From Gloeopeniophorella convolvens (taxonomy: Eukaryota > Basidiomycota > Agaricomycetes > Russulales): a stretch of 64,000 nt of DNA. The stretch spans positions 930,001 through 994,000 of the forward strand of contig WTXD01000001.1 in NCBI GenBank assembly GCA_022496205.1, read 5' to 3'. Below are positions 9,948 through 21,934 of the stretch, one piece after another. How positions within the stretch are numbered: position 1 is the first letter of the stretch; each line of letters opens with the position of its first letter. A program made the translations under genes and the position numbers. The notes under the pieces are model-generated. The model was not told the DNA's origin and did no database searches. It worked only from the letters and a program-made list of their open reading frames with translations.

Positions 9948-11985
9948 ATGAGTAGCTCTCTTTTGCGTGGTACCGTGACCGACGTGCCAGCTGCACGCCT
10001 CCCGTCTCCGGCGCTGTCTGACGAGGGAACCGGATTGTCCCGCGACTCTGTGAATACCCAGCACAAGGCTGCTACCGAGGTCTCTGGCTCTGTTGCTCAG
10101 CTTGGTGTATTCTACGAGCGCAAGCTCGGGAATAGCGAACTCTCATACTACCTTCCCGGTCGCGCCGCCGGCGTCAACGATATGTGCGCAGAACCCCATC
10201 ATTTCGAGAGCGACCCGGTTCACAAATATAGCACAGGTATCTCCACCTGGGGTTCAAGGCGCCCGAGCGCAACGTTTCCTGGGCGCGAGTGCGTGCCGTT
10301 TGGGCTGTCTTGCGCATGCGGCACCCTCTGTTGGCGTCCAAGGTCGCAATGCGGGGTTACGACGATGTCCGATTTGTGTATGTCTTCGTCCTATCTCTGC
10401 CTGCTTCTTTTGACTCAATCATGCGCTGTCCCTTGCGTCGTGTGTGACACCCAGCTTCCATCCACCTGCGTCTCCCAAAGACGCTCTTGCAGACGCCGAG
10501 GGTCAACTCGAATATAGACGCCAAACGAAGGACGGTACGAGAGCCGGGATCCCGGACGGGTGTATTCTCATATCCCCTGCTTCCAGATCTGATTGAGTCG
10601 TACCTAAACGGCCCCCGCACCCTATCCAACGATAGGCTTTCCTATCTTATCGTGTCGCGCACACCTACGTCAGAAACGCATCTGCCTACGCCACCCGCGA
10701 CGCCGCAAATATCAGAAGATTCCGCCGAGCTACCGCAGCAGGTTGCTGATCGTGTGGCCAACTATGAGCTGTTTATCTGCGCTGCACACTCTATCGGCGA
10801 CGGTATGGCGTTGCATCAGTTCGCCAATGACTTTTTCGGCCTCTTGGGCAATGCCAGCTCACAGGAGGACATGGAACAGCTTGTCGTCGACGAATGGAAC
10901 CAGCGCTGGGGTCGGCCGCTCCCACCAGAAGTACTTCTCCTTGGCGTGGGTGTAGTTTTCTTCAGCTGAGCATGTGCACAGGTGTCTGTTCTTCCAGCAA
11001 GCGTCGAGGAAAATTTAGGATTCGAACAGAACCACTTCCGCCGCGTCGTAGGACGTGTTGACTTCCAGACCAGCCTGGACAGGCAGATCGTGAGCATGCC
11101 GTTCATTGCGTAAGGTCATGAGCTGATGTCGTCTCAGGGTGGACAAGCCTTCCCACGTAGGAGCGACCCAGTTCGCCATACCATCGTTCCGACAACGTCC
11201 TTCGCCGAGGACTTGACCAAAGCCATGCTGAAGAAGTGCAAGTCCCAGGGTGTCTCCATCTCGAGCGCCATTTTCTCCATTTGCAATATCGCGTGGGCAA
11301 GGATGAGCCCTCGGGAGAAGCAAGACCTTCCTATGTGGGCAATTTATATTGCCTTGCTCTGCTAGATGGCTGATGAACGTCTCATCAGGATGATGTATGC
11401 GGCTATGAATATCCGGCCATACTTCCCCAAGCCAGCTCACAACTCGTACTGGTTCCTTGCTGTGGGCTACTTCAACATCATCCTCCCGAACTTCATACCC
11501 GCCTCATGCGATGTCTCGAAGACATTCTGGCACCGCGCCCGCAGTGCAAAGGAGCAGAGCTCCCGTACTGCGACGAGTCCCATGATCCATCACGTAATCG
11601 GGAGATGGCGATAAAACGGGGGAAGCAGTCCAGATCTTGGGCAAAGGAAGATGACGAGAAGGAAGCAGGGACGTGGATCCCACCTCCCTCGAACTCAGAT
11701 GCCAAAGCGGCGCCACCTCAGGCCCCATCGGCTGCGCTTCTCGGGTTGTCGCTCCTTGGTAACCTGGACGGCATGTACAAGCATGCGAGCTTCCCGGATA
11801 TCAAGCTCCACACCTTGACGACTGGCTCGCGCCAGCGCCACGGGGGGATGCTGCTCTTCAGTTATACCTTTGCCGGCAAGCTGTGGATCAGCCTTGGGTA
11901 CGACGAGAACGGCTTTGACCGCAAGGCTATTGGCCTCTTCTGGGATAATGTGCATGCGGCCGTCCGTGAGTTTTTGATACAGTGA
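9948..11985 (+). CDS. Condensation-fold acyltransferase (HxxxD family)
   Basis: A CoA-dependent acyltransferase-like protein of the chloramphenicol-acetyltransferase/condensation fold. Spliced exons give a start MSSSLLRGTVTDV, a block GVNDMYLHLGFKAPE, RVRAVWAVLRMRHPLLASK as in the first half-domain, and AAHSIGDGMALHQF, in which HSIGD fits the catalytic HxxxD motif. A later block ends YTFAGKLWISLGYDENGF, like the second half-domain. Such proteins acylate alcohols or amines in secondary metabolism (Tri3-like) or detoxification; no substrate can be deduced and no biosynthetic cluster surrounds it. Introns near 10165, 10377, 10541, 10931 and 11089 have clean GT-AG ends. Between 11605 and 11650 the frame changes, either by a very short 35-base intron or by a one-base deletion. 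Confidence 0.72.
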
Positions 11986-12368
11986 ACTTTGATTTGACCG
12001 GACTTTGTACGCTGTTGGACGCTTGTTTTCGTACAATCATGGACGCCCTGCTACGATAGTCTCCTCGTTGTCAGATTTTGGGGCTCGATGAATGCTACTT
12101 GCGTGTGTGTACGCCGTTCAATCGTGGGCGTGCATGAGGCAGCTAAGCTGCAGGTACTAGGCTCCGTGTGTTCGTCCGATGGGTCCCGTTTAAGTTCTTG
12201 AGTGAGTGGCCGCGTCGTGACGCATGCGTGATGTGACTGTTACATGTGACATAACGCGCCCGTCACGGTTTGGGGACTGAGAACATGTTCCTGCTTCGAA
12301 CGCGACGCGTTCCATTCCCAAAATGATTTCGACCTTTTCGAGCAAAACGGGCCTTACGGCGAACACCA
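11986..12368. other. Intergenic, 0.4 kb
   Basis: Separates two plus-strand genes. It presumably holds the terminator of the acyltransferase gene and the RSC9 promoter. No TATA box or repeat stands out. Confidence 0.4.
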
Positions 12369-14396
12369 TGGCCTACCGCCCTTCGGTGCCCACAGCAATT
12401 CTCGCGACGGCCGCGACTGTTGCCCCGACCCAGGCGCAGCAACGCACTCAGGCTGCGTTGGAGACCACAGACGATTACGAACGTTAGTGAAAGCTTGGCT
12501 CCGCGTCTTCTCGAAGCTCACCGCGAGCCGGTGCGTCAGGCTGGTATACTGAGGCCAACAACAGCAACCGCATGTTGCTCTCTTTGCGTTCGGGCATCCC
12601 CACAGAGATCGCCTGGGCGTTTGACCGTCTGTGCCGGCTTTGCAACAACGACCTCTTCTTCCTCAGCGCCATTCCGGGACTCACGAACGCGCTTTTCGAG
12701 CTGCCGGAATGGTACATCGAACAGAATTCAGCAGGGAAATTCAAGGAATTTGCCCTGTTTGCCATGCCCCCCGACTTGGAGCGCCATCGCCGCCATGGAC
12801 TCGAAGCTCTGTGCATACTGCGGAATTCCGCTGCTACGAAAGACGAGAACGCGGAAGAACTGGTCCGTCACAAGAAGACCCTGCCGCTGATTCTCTCGGC
12901 GTTGCATAATGTGCAACCCGACTCGGACGAGAACACGGAGTTCTTGCTGTACATGACAGACATCTTCCAGTACATTGCACCCCACCACACTCTTCCCCCA
13001 GCTTCTGCACCTCCAACGTCGTCTCCCCTCCCGCCCTTGCTGGAGCTCGTACGCAGAACAAGAAACCGCTCGCTCATCGTCTCATCTCTCACGTGCCTCC
13101 ACCTCCTCTTCTCCAACCCCGCCAACTCGCCACGCCTCACTGTCAGCTCTCCAGCCCTTGCTGCATCTCTTCTCTACCTTCCACTGCTGACCGATCGCGT
13201 GCTGATCGATGCATGCATCAACTATCTGTATGCGCATCTTTCTCATCCTCCAATGGCAAAGGCGTTTCTTCTCCACCCCGACATGCCTAGTGCGCTGAAA
13301 CTTCTGGTAACACAAATATTGTCGGAACAAATAGAGGACACTGTGTCTCTTGATATTGGCGGGCCTGTGCATACGGCACCTGCTCAAGTCGTGCTAATCA
13401 AAGATCACGAGCTGACCAAAGAAGAATTGGACGGGCTCATCTCTCAGCCTGAACCGCAACGATGTTACGAATGGTGAGTTTCTGAGCACGACAGGCATAC
13501 GGATGCTGATCAGCCTTGTAGGATGAAGCTGATGTTTGTGGCTAAATCAGATGGCGAACTGACACAGGTTGACTTCTGGAACCTGTACAAAGACGTATTC
13601 GTACCATACCAAGACCAATACCAGCTGCTCGTTGCGTCCGACGTCATTAAGAACGTCAACGTCGTATTTCCCCAGGCGCAAGCTATGGTCCTTCAGGGAC
13701 CTCCTCAAAAGTTCGTTGTCCGCGGTGTCGATCGTAGGAAGGACGATCGCTTGAGCGAGCGTTTCAAGTGCCAGTGGAGCCGCTCAGAATGCGGCACAGC
13801 GCCGTTCAGCACCGCCGGCGAACTCTATGAGCACGTCCTGGAGCATATTTCTTCCGTTGTGGAAGAAAACGGGCAGAGCTGCTCCTGGGCGACGTGCTCA
13901 CGGGAACCCCTGCCGAAGCCCATGCTGCGCGCCCATGTGCTCACACATCTCCCGAGCGCTCAACCACAGCCGAAACACCCCAGTCAGAGTGACACTATCA
14001 CACTCCCGTCGCCCCAGCACTCCCATCCAACGCCCAATCCCACAGAGAGGCCGCCGCCTCCCCGGAAGACGACGCTCTCCGTCAAGAAACCGGCAGCAGA
14101 TCCGCGTCGAGCTCGCTGACCGCACTGCTTTGCATCCGGATCCTCTTCCGCACGTCATTTGCATCTGTCGAGGCCGCGCCGCGCGTAGATGCGGATCATT
14201 TTGGGTTCCCGGGTCCATCGAGGAGGATGAAGGGATGGAGGTGTTGGAGGAGAGCGGCCTGTCGGTTTCGGAAGAGGAGGGGCAGCGGAGAGGCAGGAAG
14301 GCGTTCAGCGGGGTGCGAAAGTTGATGGAGGGTATACAGATACGGGATGAGACGCTGATGAACTGGATTACGGAGATGGTACAGGCAGTTGGCTGA
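12369..14396 (+). CDS. RSC9: RSC9-like subunit of a chromatin-remodelling complex
   Basis: Resembles the Rsc9/ARID2-type subunit of the nuclear RSC (SWI/SNF) remodeller. Exon 1 (12369 to about 12479) gives [18 protein letters not shown] and ends before a GTTAGT donor; splicing to the exon opening with TGGTATACTGAG yields [20 protein letters not shown]. An all-helical middle follows, then [13 protein letters not shown] and a zinc-binding stretch with paired Cys and His ([31 protein letters not shown], about 13769-13953). The C-terminus reads [19 protein letters not shown] and [13 protein letters not shown]. One-base deletions near 14104 and 14211 (the second beside GGG) break the frame; adding one base at each restores the family sequence. 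Intron 13475-13522 is clean. Family call is good; exact complex membership is inferred. Confidence 0.75.
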
Positions 14397-14563
14397 TGAC
14401 TCGGCCGCTGTAGACTTGCTGCTGTTGCTGTACGCATCGCGAGCTGTATTACGACTGGCTCGCGTTTGTAGGCGCTCGGCACCGGGAGACTGGCGCCAAT
14501 GCTTCCGGACCGCAGCTCTCGTTGCGCCCGACCACGACCCCTCCATCGCACCCTTCGCGTCCA

Positions 14564-17108
14564 ATGAGTGGGACGAGGCGAGGAAGCCTGGCACCGTACG
14601 TGTCGAGGTTCGTCACACTCTTCAACAAGCTATTCGAGGAATGGTGTGCTATTGTGCCGTTACAGTGCTCGAAGCTGACCTCTTCCTGTACCCAGGGTCT
14701 GACGCCTACGCAGATCAACCCCAAGGAAGGCTCGGCAGCATTCTGGTCCGAGCTATTATCGCTGGATGTGGACCAAACATATCTTGCGGAGAGACTGAAT
14801 GCGATCTCCAAGGAGGAGTGTCTCGACCGGCTGAAGGTCAGATGAGATTAACCCGTTACGTGTGCCCACGGCTCATCTCAAAGCTCTTGCAGCAGCCACT
14901 TCTCGTAGCGCTGTTCTCGCGTGCCTGCAACAAGCATCATCTGCACCCTACGATGACTCTAGAAAACCACACGCTGTGCAGATGATGACCGTGCTGACGC
15001 GGTGTCTGTTGAGCAAGAGTGACCTCGCGGGGTGGGAGGTTATGGAGCTCTTTGCGGGAGGCGTGAATGAGAGCGACAAGTTTTTCAATGTGTGTGACAC
15101 TTGAACGGCAATCTCACAGCCTGTCCAATGAATTGTCTTCTAGGAGTTTGCTTCCACCATTGGAGAATTGCTAGGAGATGATAGCGCACCAGGTGTGATT
15201 TTTTCAAATATCTATGAGGTCTCAATAGACTGACTCAGTGACGAGCGGAACTTCGACATGAAGTTCTCCAGCTCGCCATAGTCTTTATGTGCGGTATCAA
15301 TCAACTCAGCCCTGGGGCCTATCTTCTGCGCAAAGATCTTTCCCCAGCCATAGTCTCTGTATGTGCGCGACGCCAGCGGAACGCTGCAGGAGCTTACGCA
15401 TCGGATCGCAGCTTGTCAAAGACCGTGAAACTGGGAGGTTCACCTTTGAGGCACTGCTCCTATTCGCACTGCTGTCCAACTTCCACAAGTCGGACGCTGC
15501 AAAACTCAACCCGTTCGTGCATCGCATCGGAGAGATATCAGATCCCGAAGTTTTGAGCAAGATATGCTGGGCGGCAGAGTTTGCCGCATCAACACCGTCC
15601 GGTAAGATACTGCCTACCGTGCTTTGAATAGGACCGGCTTCTGATATGTATTCAGGGCGTACCAGCAGATCGCGGACGACTCTCCGCCGACCATGACTTC
15701 AATGATCGGGTCATTCATGACATCCCTTCGCCCCGACCGTGCATTCTCTTCTACACCAGTGGATACACCAAAGGAACTCTTCAAAAACCAGTGCGCCTTC
15801 TGGACTATGGTTCATTCCTGATGCTAATGCTGACCCATGCGAAGGCCTATTGAAGCCTGTCTTGTCCTCCTGCCAATACTAGAACTTGCTCTGCAGAACC
15901 GTGCTTTCTTGTCGTTCATCGCGCAGAGCATCAAGGATGGTTCTGGTGATGCAAGCTCGCAGCGTCCACTCTCGCACACCATCATCTCGCTCTCATCCTA
16001 TCTCGTGACTCACGCGACATCCACCTCTTCTCCCCGTGCTATGGGGTACACCAATGTATCGTTGCATATCTTACTATCTTTCGTGGAGACAGACGAGGTC
16101 ATTAGAGCGTTCTGCGAACCAAGTCCACAACCGATAAGACTGTGTCGCCAGGTATGTTGTGCACTTTGATATAGTTCGCCTCTTGAGTCGTATCATCTTC
16201 CACAGAGGTTTCCGATGCTACCACTTCCACCTTCACCTCGCCCTCCTATCTGTGCTATCTTAGACTCATGCATTCTCTGGCTGCGACATAACCTACACAA
16301 ACGACTGGAAGCAGCCTTATATGTGTAAGCTCACAGTTTGTCATCTGTCAAGCCTTGGGTTTATCTATAACCAACTCTAGGACGTGCCTGCGAGTATGCC
16401 ACCGCACCATATGGTTCCTGCAGGAGCAGCATATTCGGCCTGGTACGCTCACCCTCACTTCCCCCGAGCTGTGACTGATACAGGTTAGAATACCACTGGC
16501 TGGAGTTATGGAAGGCAGCCATCGGACTTCTGGACTTCTTGGGTGGAAAACTTGATGAACTGGTGCCAACGGGAAGCATTGAATGGCTGGTTCAAGAGGC
16601 TCTTGTCTTGTTGGATATTGTTTCTGCGAAGGCGGATGCATTCCTTCCGTCACCTCGGGCCCTCCACGAGTTCGTTGTAAGCAATGTGATGATGCATACA
16701 GTCCGAGGTAGCTGACAGCTGTAGTATGAACTCGTGAGGTCTGCTCCTGCTCTTCGGAGGCTTCCTGCACTGTTGCGGTCGTTCATCTCCCCCCATGCGA
16801 CAACTCCAGCTCCACATGAGAATACCTCCGAGCAAGCTCTTTCACGTCTTCTTTCTATCGTCGACTTCTATGAAGAGAAAGTTGGCACCAAGATCCGCAC
16901 TGCTGACGGCGCGATGCGAGTTGTGGCAAAGGAAGTCGAACAAGACGGCGTCCACGGTGTTCGAGATACATATACAGATGGTCCACCGTACGTCTGGTTT
17001 ACTCAAGTTGATCGACGGCCACCTCATCTCTGCTTCAGGTCATGGTCCGAGGGTGTCACGATTTTCCTGCGGCACGCATATGCGGACGGGATGGCCCTGA
17101 TGCCTTGA
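14564..17108 (+). CDS. ARMH3-like (DUF1741) armadillo-helical protein
   Basis: Resembles the fungal relatives of human ARMH3/C10orf76, an armadillo-like protein acting at the Golgi with PI4KB and GBF1. Recognisable blocks are SLAPYVSRFVTLFNKLFEE at the start, GLTPTQINPKEGSAAFWSEL, LSPGAYLLRKDLFP (spliced), FEALLLFALLSNFHKSDAAK, TNVSLHILLSFVETDEVIRA, then LEYHWLELWKAAIGLLDFLG and the C-terminal AYADGMALMP before the stop at 17106-17108. The gene is split by roughly ten short introns and I could not join every exon without frame doubt, so one or more sequence errors may be present. The start is the first Met in frame before the first conserved block. It follows RSC9 on the same strand by about 170 bases. 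Confidence 0.65.
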
Positions 17109-17532
17109 ATTTGGCGGTCCATTTGCTGTACAAGCGAATAATTTTACGTTTGCGTTATCCGGCGAATTTAAAGCGGACATAAGATCAGTCCAGAACGTAC
17201 AGCGGCGTGATGGATCGTTACATGAAGCGGAAGAAACCCAGGACTGGTGAGACCGAAGAGCGTTGGTCGCGCAAAGATCGTGTCGGCGGAGAGACTTGGG
17301 CTTCTAAGCTCGGGACTGAGCTCCGCCAGGGCCGGCGATGACGTTTGCAAGCAGGCGGGGAGAGAGCCAAAGGCTGCTCCGAGCCAGAGGGGCATGCCAG
17401 GTAAGGCAGGTGAAAAAAGTTTTTGATGGTAGCGGAATACTGGCTCGGGAAAGTCGCGGTCACGGCCGAGCGCGTCTCAAGAAGCGGCGTCTTGCGATAA
17501 GCCTATCATCTACTCGGTGAATGGCTCGGTGA
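17109..17532. other. Intergenic, 0.4 kb
   Basis: Promoter region of the glycine decarboxylase gene and 3' region of the ARMH3-like gene. No motif, RNA gene or repeat recognised. Confidence 0.4.
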
Positions 17533-20500
17533 ATGCGAACTATGCAATCGTTTCACTCCTCCCGCATGTTTCCCCAACAACCCATCCATCCCACCCTCCC
17601 TAGGAGCCCCGTCTCTCTCTCTTGTCCATGGCTGCGCTTCGTATCGCCCCTGGAACAACGCGCAGGCGTTCGTCGACCAGCATGCTCTCGCCGTCTCCTG
17701 ACGGCCCAGCGCAAGGGGCTTGCCACCGCGCGCCCACCCCCATCACTCTTCGCGGCTCTTGACACCTTCTCCGACCGCCATATAGGTCCTGATAATGCTG
17801 AGGCTGGATACATGCTCTCCAAGCTCGGCTACAGCTCGATGGACGCGTTTGTCGACGAGGCCGTCCCAACCAAGGTCAGGATACCCGCGGATGCCGTCAG
17901 CGATACGGCCATCAGCCCGTTGAGCGAAGCGGAGTTGCTGAGACGTGCAAGGCTTCTGGCGAGCGACAATAAGCCGTTCAAGAGCTACATTGGCATGGGC
18001 TATCACAATGCTGTCGTTCCGCCCGTCATCTTACGCAACGTAAGCTTGCCAAGTCATGTTGGGTGCATTGGCTCACCGTACCTAGGTGATGGAAAATCCC
18101 GCGTGGTATACCCAGTACACACCTTATCAGGCCGAACTTGCCCAAGGTAGGTCGTGTGACGCTGTCTGAGGGCAGTCTCACATTTTTTTTCACAGGACGG
18201 CTGGAGTCCCTGGTGAACTTCCAAACGATGATCATGTCCTTAACCGCCATGGATATTGCCAACTCTCCCTCCTGGACGAGGCTACGGCTGCTGCTGAAGG
18301 GATGGTTATGTCTTTGGTGGCTGCCAATCACAAGCGGAAGACCTTCTTCGTGGACCAAGGCGTGCTTCCCCAGACTCTTGCTGTACTCCGGACCCGGGCG
18401 AAAGGCTTCGGCATCAAGCTGGTCGTGGTGATGCCGGCTCCGCTCTTAGTGATGAGAAGCTGCGCGCCGACCTCTGTGGCATTCTTCTTCAGTACCCCAA
18501 CCTGGACGGGCAGATCAGCGACCTCCAGGCCCTTGCTGAGTCGGCTCACGCTGCAAACGCGCTTGTGGTCGTGGCAACAGATCTGCTTGCCCTCACCATG
18601 CTCAAGCCACCAGGCGAATGGGGAGCGGATATCGTGCTCGGTAATTCTGCGCGGTTTGGTGTTCCTGCGGGATATGGTGGCCCTCATGGTGCATTCTTTG
18701 CAACTACGGATAAACTCAAGAGGAAGATGCCCGGACGTATCATCGGTCGGAGTCGGGATGCTCAAGGGCTGCCAGCATACAGGCTTGCACTCCAGAGTGA
18801 GTGCGCTTCTTTACTATGACGTCACTATACTCACCGTGAGACAGCTCGCGAACAGCACATCCGACGCGAGAAGGCCACGAGTAATATCTGCACAAGTCAA
18901 GCCCTTCTCGCCAATATGGCTGCCATGTATGCCGTTTACCATGGACCTGAGGGTCTCAAGCGCATAGCCAATAAGGTGCACGGCCTTACGCAGTTGCTCA
19001 AGATCATCGTGGAGAGATATGGTTACCGCGCAGTTCACGAGCACTTCTTCGACACATTACTACTGGACGTGACCGGTGCTGTACCCTCAGCCCAATCTTT
19101 GCACTCTACCGCCGCCGCCGCCGGCATCAACTTCAGAGTGATCGATGACAGGCATATCGGAGTGACCTTGGACGAGAGCGTTGGGCCAATTGACTTTCTG
19201 CGTATCGTCAATGCCTTCTCTGCATCTGTGGGTGCACCAATCGCCACCATAGAAGGCCTACCTACGTCGGAGCTCGCCTCGGCCATTCCGGAACTGCTAC
19301 GACGGACGTCAGAATACCTCCTCACCCTGTTTTCAACAAACATCACTCTGAAACCGAAATGCTTCGATATATCCACCACCTTCAGTCCAAAGATCTCTCT
19401 TTGGTCCACTCCATGACACCTCTCGGCAGCTGCACTATGAAGCTCAACAGTACAAGCAGCATGATTCCGTTGACCTGGCCTGAATTTGGTGGTATCCATC
19501 CATTCGCCCCTTTGGACCAAGTCGAAGGATACTCCAAGATCATCAGCGTGTGTACATTACAACGGCGCAGGATTTTAGGCTGACACTGCCGAACAGGAGT
19601 TGGAAGCAGATCTGTGCAAAATCACTGGTTTTCATGCGTGCTCTCTGCAGCCTAACTCTGGGGCTGCCGGTGAATATGCGGGCCTATGTGTCATCCGAGC
19701 CTATCACAAGTCGCGCGGAGAGGGCCATCGTGACATCTGCTTAATACCTGTCAGTGCGCACGGAACGAATCCTGCTGTGAGTAAACGTCGTTGCGGTTGA
19801 GAACGTGCTACTTACTCTATCAAGTCTGCTGTTATGGCTGGTTTGAAGGTCGTGCCAGTGAAGACTCTACCAGATGGTAGCTTGGACCTGGCCGATCTCA
19901 GGGAAAAGGCTGAGAAACACAAGGATAATCTGGCTGCTTTCATGGTCAGTTTCGACGAAGGCCGTTCTCTGTCATCTGACCCTCTAGCCTAGATCACCTA
20001 CCCCTCTACGTTCGGTGTTTTCGAAGATGGCGTTCTCGATGCAAGTTGCCTGTTATCACGATAGCTGTCGCTCGATTGACCTATCCCACAGGCGTGCCAG
20101 ATCATACATGACAACGGCGGTCAGGTCTATCTGGATGGCACGTACCAACGAATTGCTTGACATGTACATCCCATATAAACGTGAACCAGGCGCGAACCTC
20201 AATGCCCAAATTGGTTTAACCAACCCCGCGACGTGCGGCGGTGATGTCTGCCACATGAATCTGCACAAGACGTTTGCTATGTAAGTCGCTCCTTAATTAC
20301 CGATGAAACCTGCTGACGCCATAGCACAGTCCCCACGGAGGAGGCGGGCCTGGAATGGGGTAAGTGACCGATCGAACAGAAGGTGATTTCAGAACTCACA
20401 AGTGCGGCCTGGCAGTCCCATCTGCGTTGCAAAGCACCTCGCACCGTTCCTCCCTCACACCCTGTCGTGCCAACTGGAGGTGAGAAGGCTATTGATGCTG

Positions 20501-21421
20501 TTTCAGCTGCCCCTTGGGGCAGCGCGTCAATCCTCCTTATCTCTTGGGCGTACATCAAGATGCTGGGCGGTCAAGGACTCGTGGATTCTTCGAAAATAGC
20601 ATTGTTGAGCGCCAACTATATGGCATACCGCCTCTCTGGACATTACAGCTTGCGATACAATAACTCCAATGGTCGCGTTGCCCACGAACTCCTGATTGAT
20701 TTTGCGGAGTTTGACAAAGTTGCGGGCCTGAAGGTTACTGACTTCGCCAAGCGCCTTCAGGTAAGGGGAAGGCACGCCATAGTGGCAATGTCGTCTCACT
20801 TCTATGTGCTGTAGGATTATGGCTTCCATCCACCAACCGTCTCGTGGCCCATCTCAACTTGTATGCTTATCGAGCCAACGGAATCGGATCTCTCGAGGAA
20901 ATTGATAGGTCCGCCTCACCGCTGTGCTCTGCCGCTCAAAATTAACATAACCCTTACGTCATCAGATTCTGTGACGCTATGATTAGCATTCGTCAGGAGG
21001 CTGAGAAGTCATAACGGGACAACAGCCCCGAGACAACAACGTTCTTAAGAACGCCCCGCACCCTATGTCCATCATCGTGCTTTCTGAGGAAGAGTGGAAC
21101 AGGTGAGTAGTTTCGATGTCTCCATGGCAGACGATCCTCATCATTCTACGATGCTAGGCCTTATTCGCGCCAAAAGGCCCATACCCAGTCTCTTGGCTTA
21201 AGGAAAAGAAGTTCTGGCCAACAGTATCCCGGGTGGATGATGGTGAGTCGTTTATCTACGTCTGTTACAAACGCTTACGGGTTGGACCCCATCAGCCTAT
21301 GGCGATACTAATCTTGTCGTAAGCATTTTGAATTTCTGCTCTGAACGTTCTGATCTGACTTACCGCCATCTTGCAGTGCGATTGCCCTTCCGTTGAAGAG
21401 AGCGCGCATGATCATGTTTGA
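17533..21421 (+). CDS. GCV2: Glycine dehydrogenase (decarboxylating), P-protein
   Basis: PLP-dependent P-protein of the mitochondrial glycine cleavage system: it decarboxylates glycine and passes the aminomethyl group to the H-protein lipoate. The N-terminus is Arg/Ser/Pro-rich without acidic residues over about 60 residues, a likely mitochondrial presequence. Then come [70 protein letters not shown] with the PLP lysine, [10 protein letters not shown], and a C-terminus ending [20 protein letters not shown]. The gene has about ten introns. At least five one-base deletions disturb the frame (near 18262, 18429, 20455, 20885 and 21008); each is repaired by one base, as at GTG-GGT-GAT. In mushrooms this gene lies in the extended MAT-A synteny block. 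Confidence 0.9.
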
Positions 21422-21934
21422 ACACGAACGACGTCGGACCCTTCAACGATTTGATGATATGCTAGGGCTATTCCTCTAGACCGGCCTGCCCAGCCCATCT
21501 CATTGCTCAACCAATATCAGGCATCCCTAATTTATAACACGCAATTGAGCAGTACCTCTCATCAATACAGCATATTTCTTTTGGTTTTGAAAGCTTGCCA
21601 ACACTGCTCATCAGACTGCCTAAGTAGGCTTTGTCTTGACTGCTCTAGCACAGCTATGTCTTGCAACGCACGTTTGAAATTTGATTGGCGTACGGCCCTA
21701 CTCAATGCTGCGCTGCCGCGTCAAGTAGGTGGCCCAACGAAGGCTTCCGATCAATATGGCGATCGGGCCGGACCTGACGGGGGGTCTACGAGATCAATCC
21801 ATCAACAGAACCGCTCCGCAGCGTTGGTGGCCCGGGACCGATCGCGCAAAAGTCTAAGGAAGGTCTCATGAAGTCCACACGCCCGTTAGAAGTACATCAT
21901 TTAACCTTTGATGCTACCTCCGTAAGGCTCTGTC
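21422..21934. other. Intergenic, 0.5 kb
   Basis: Downstream of glycine decarboxylase. The open frame 21503-21871 is compositionally unremarkable and has no motif. I see nothing else here. Confidence 0.4.
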
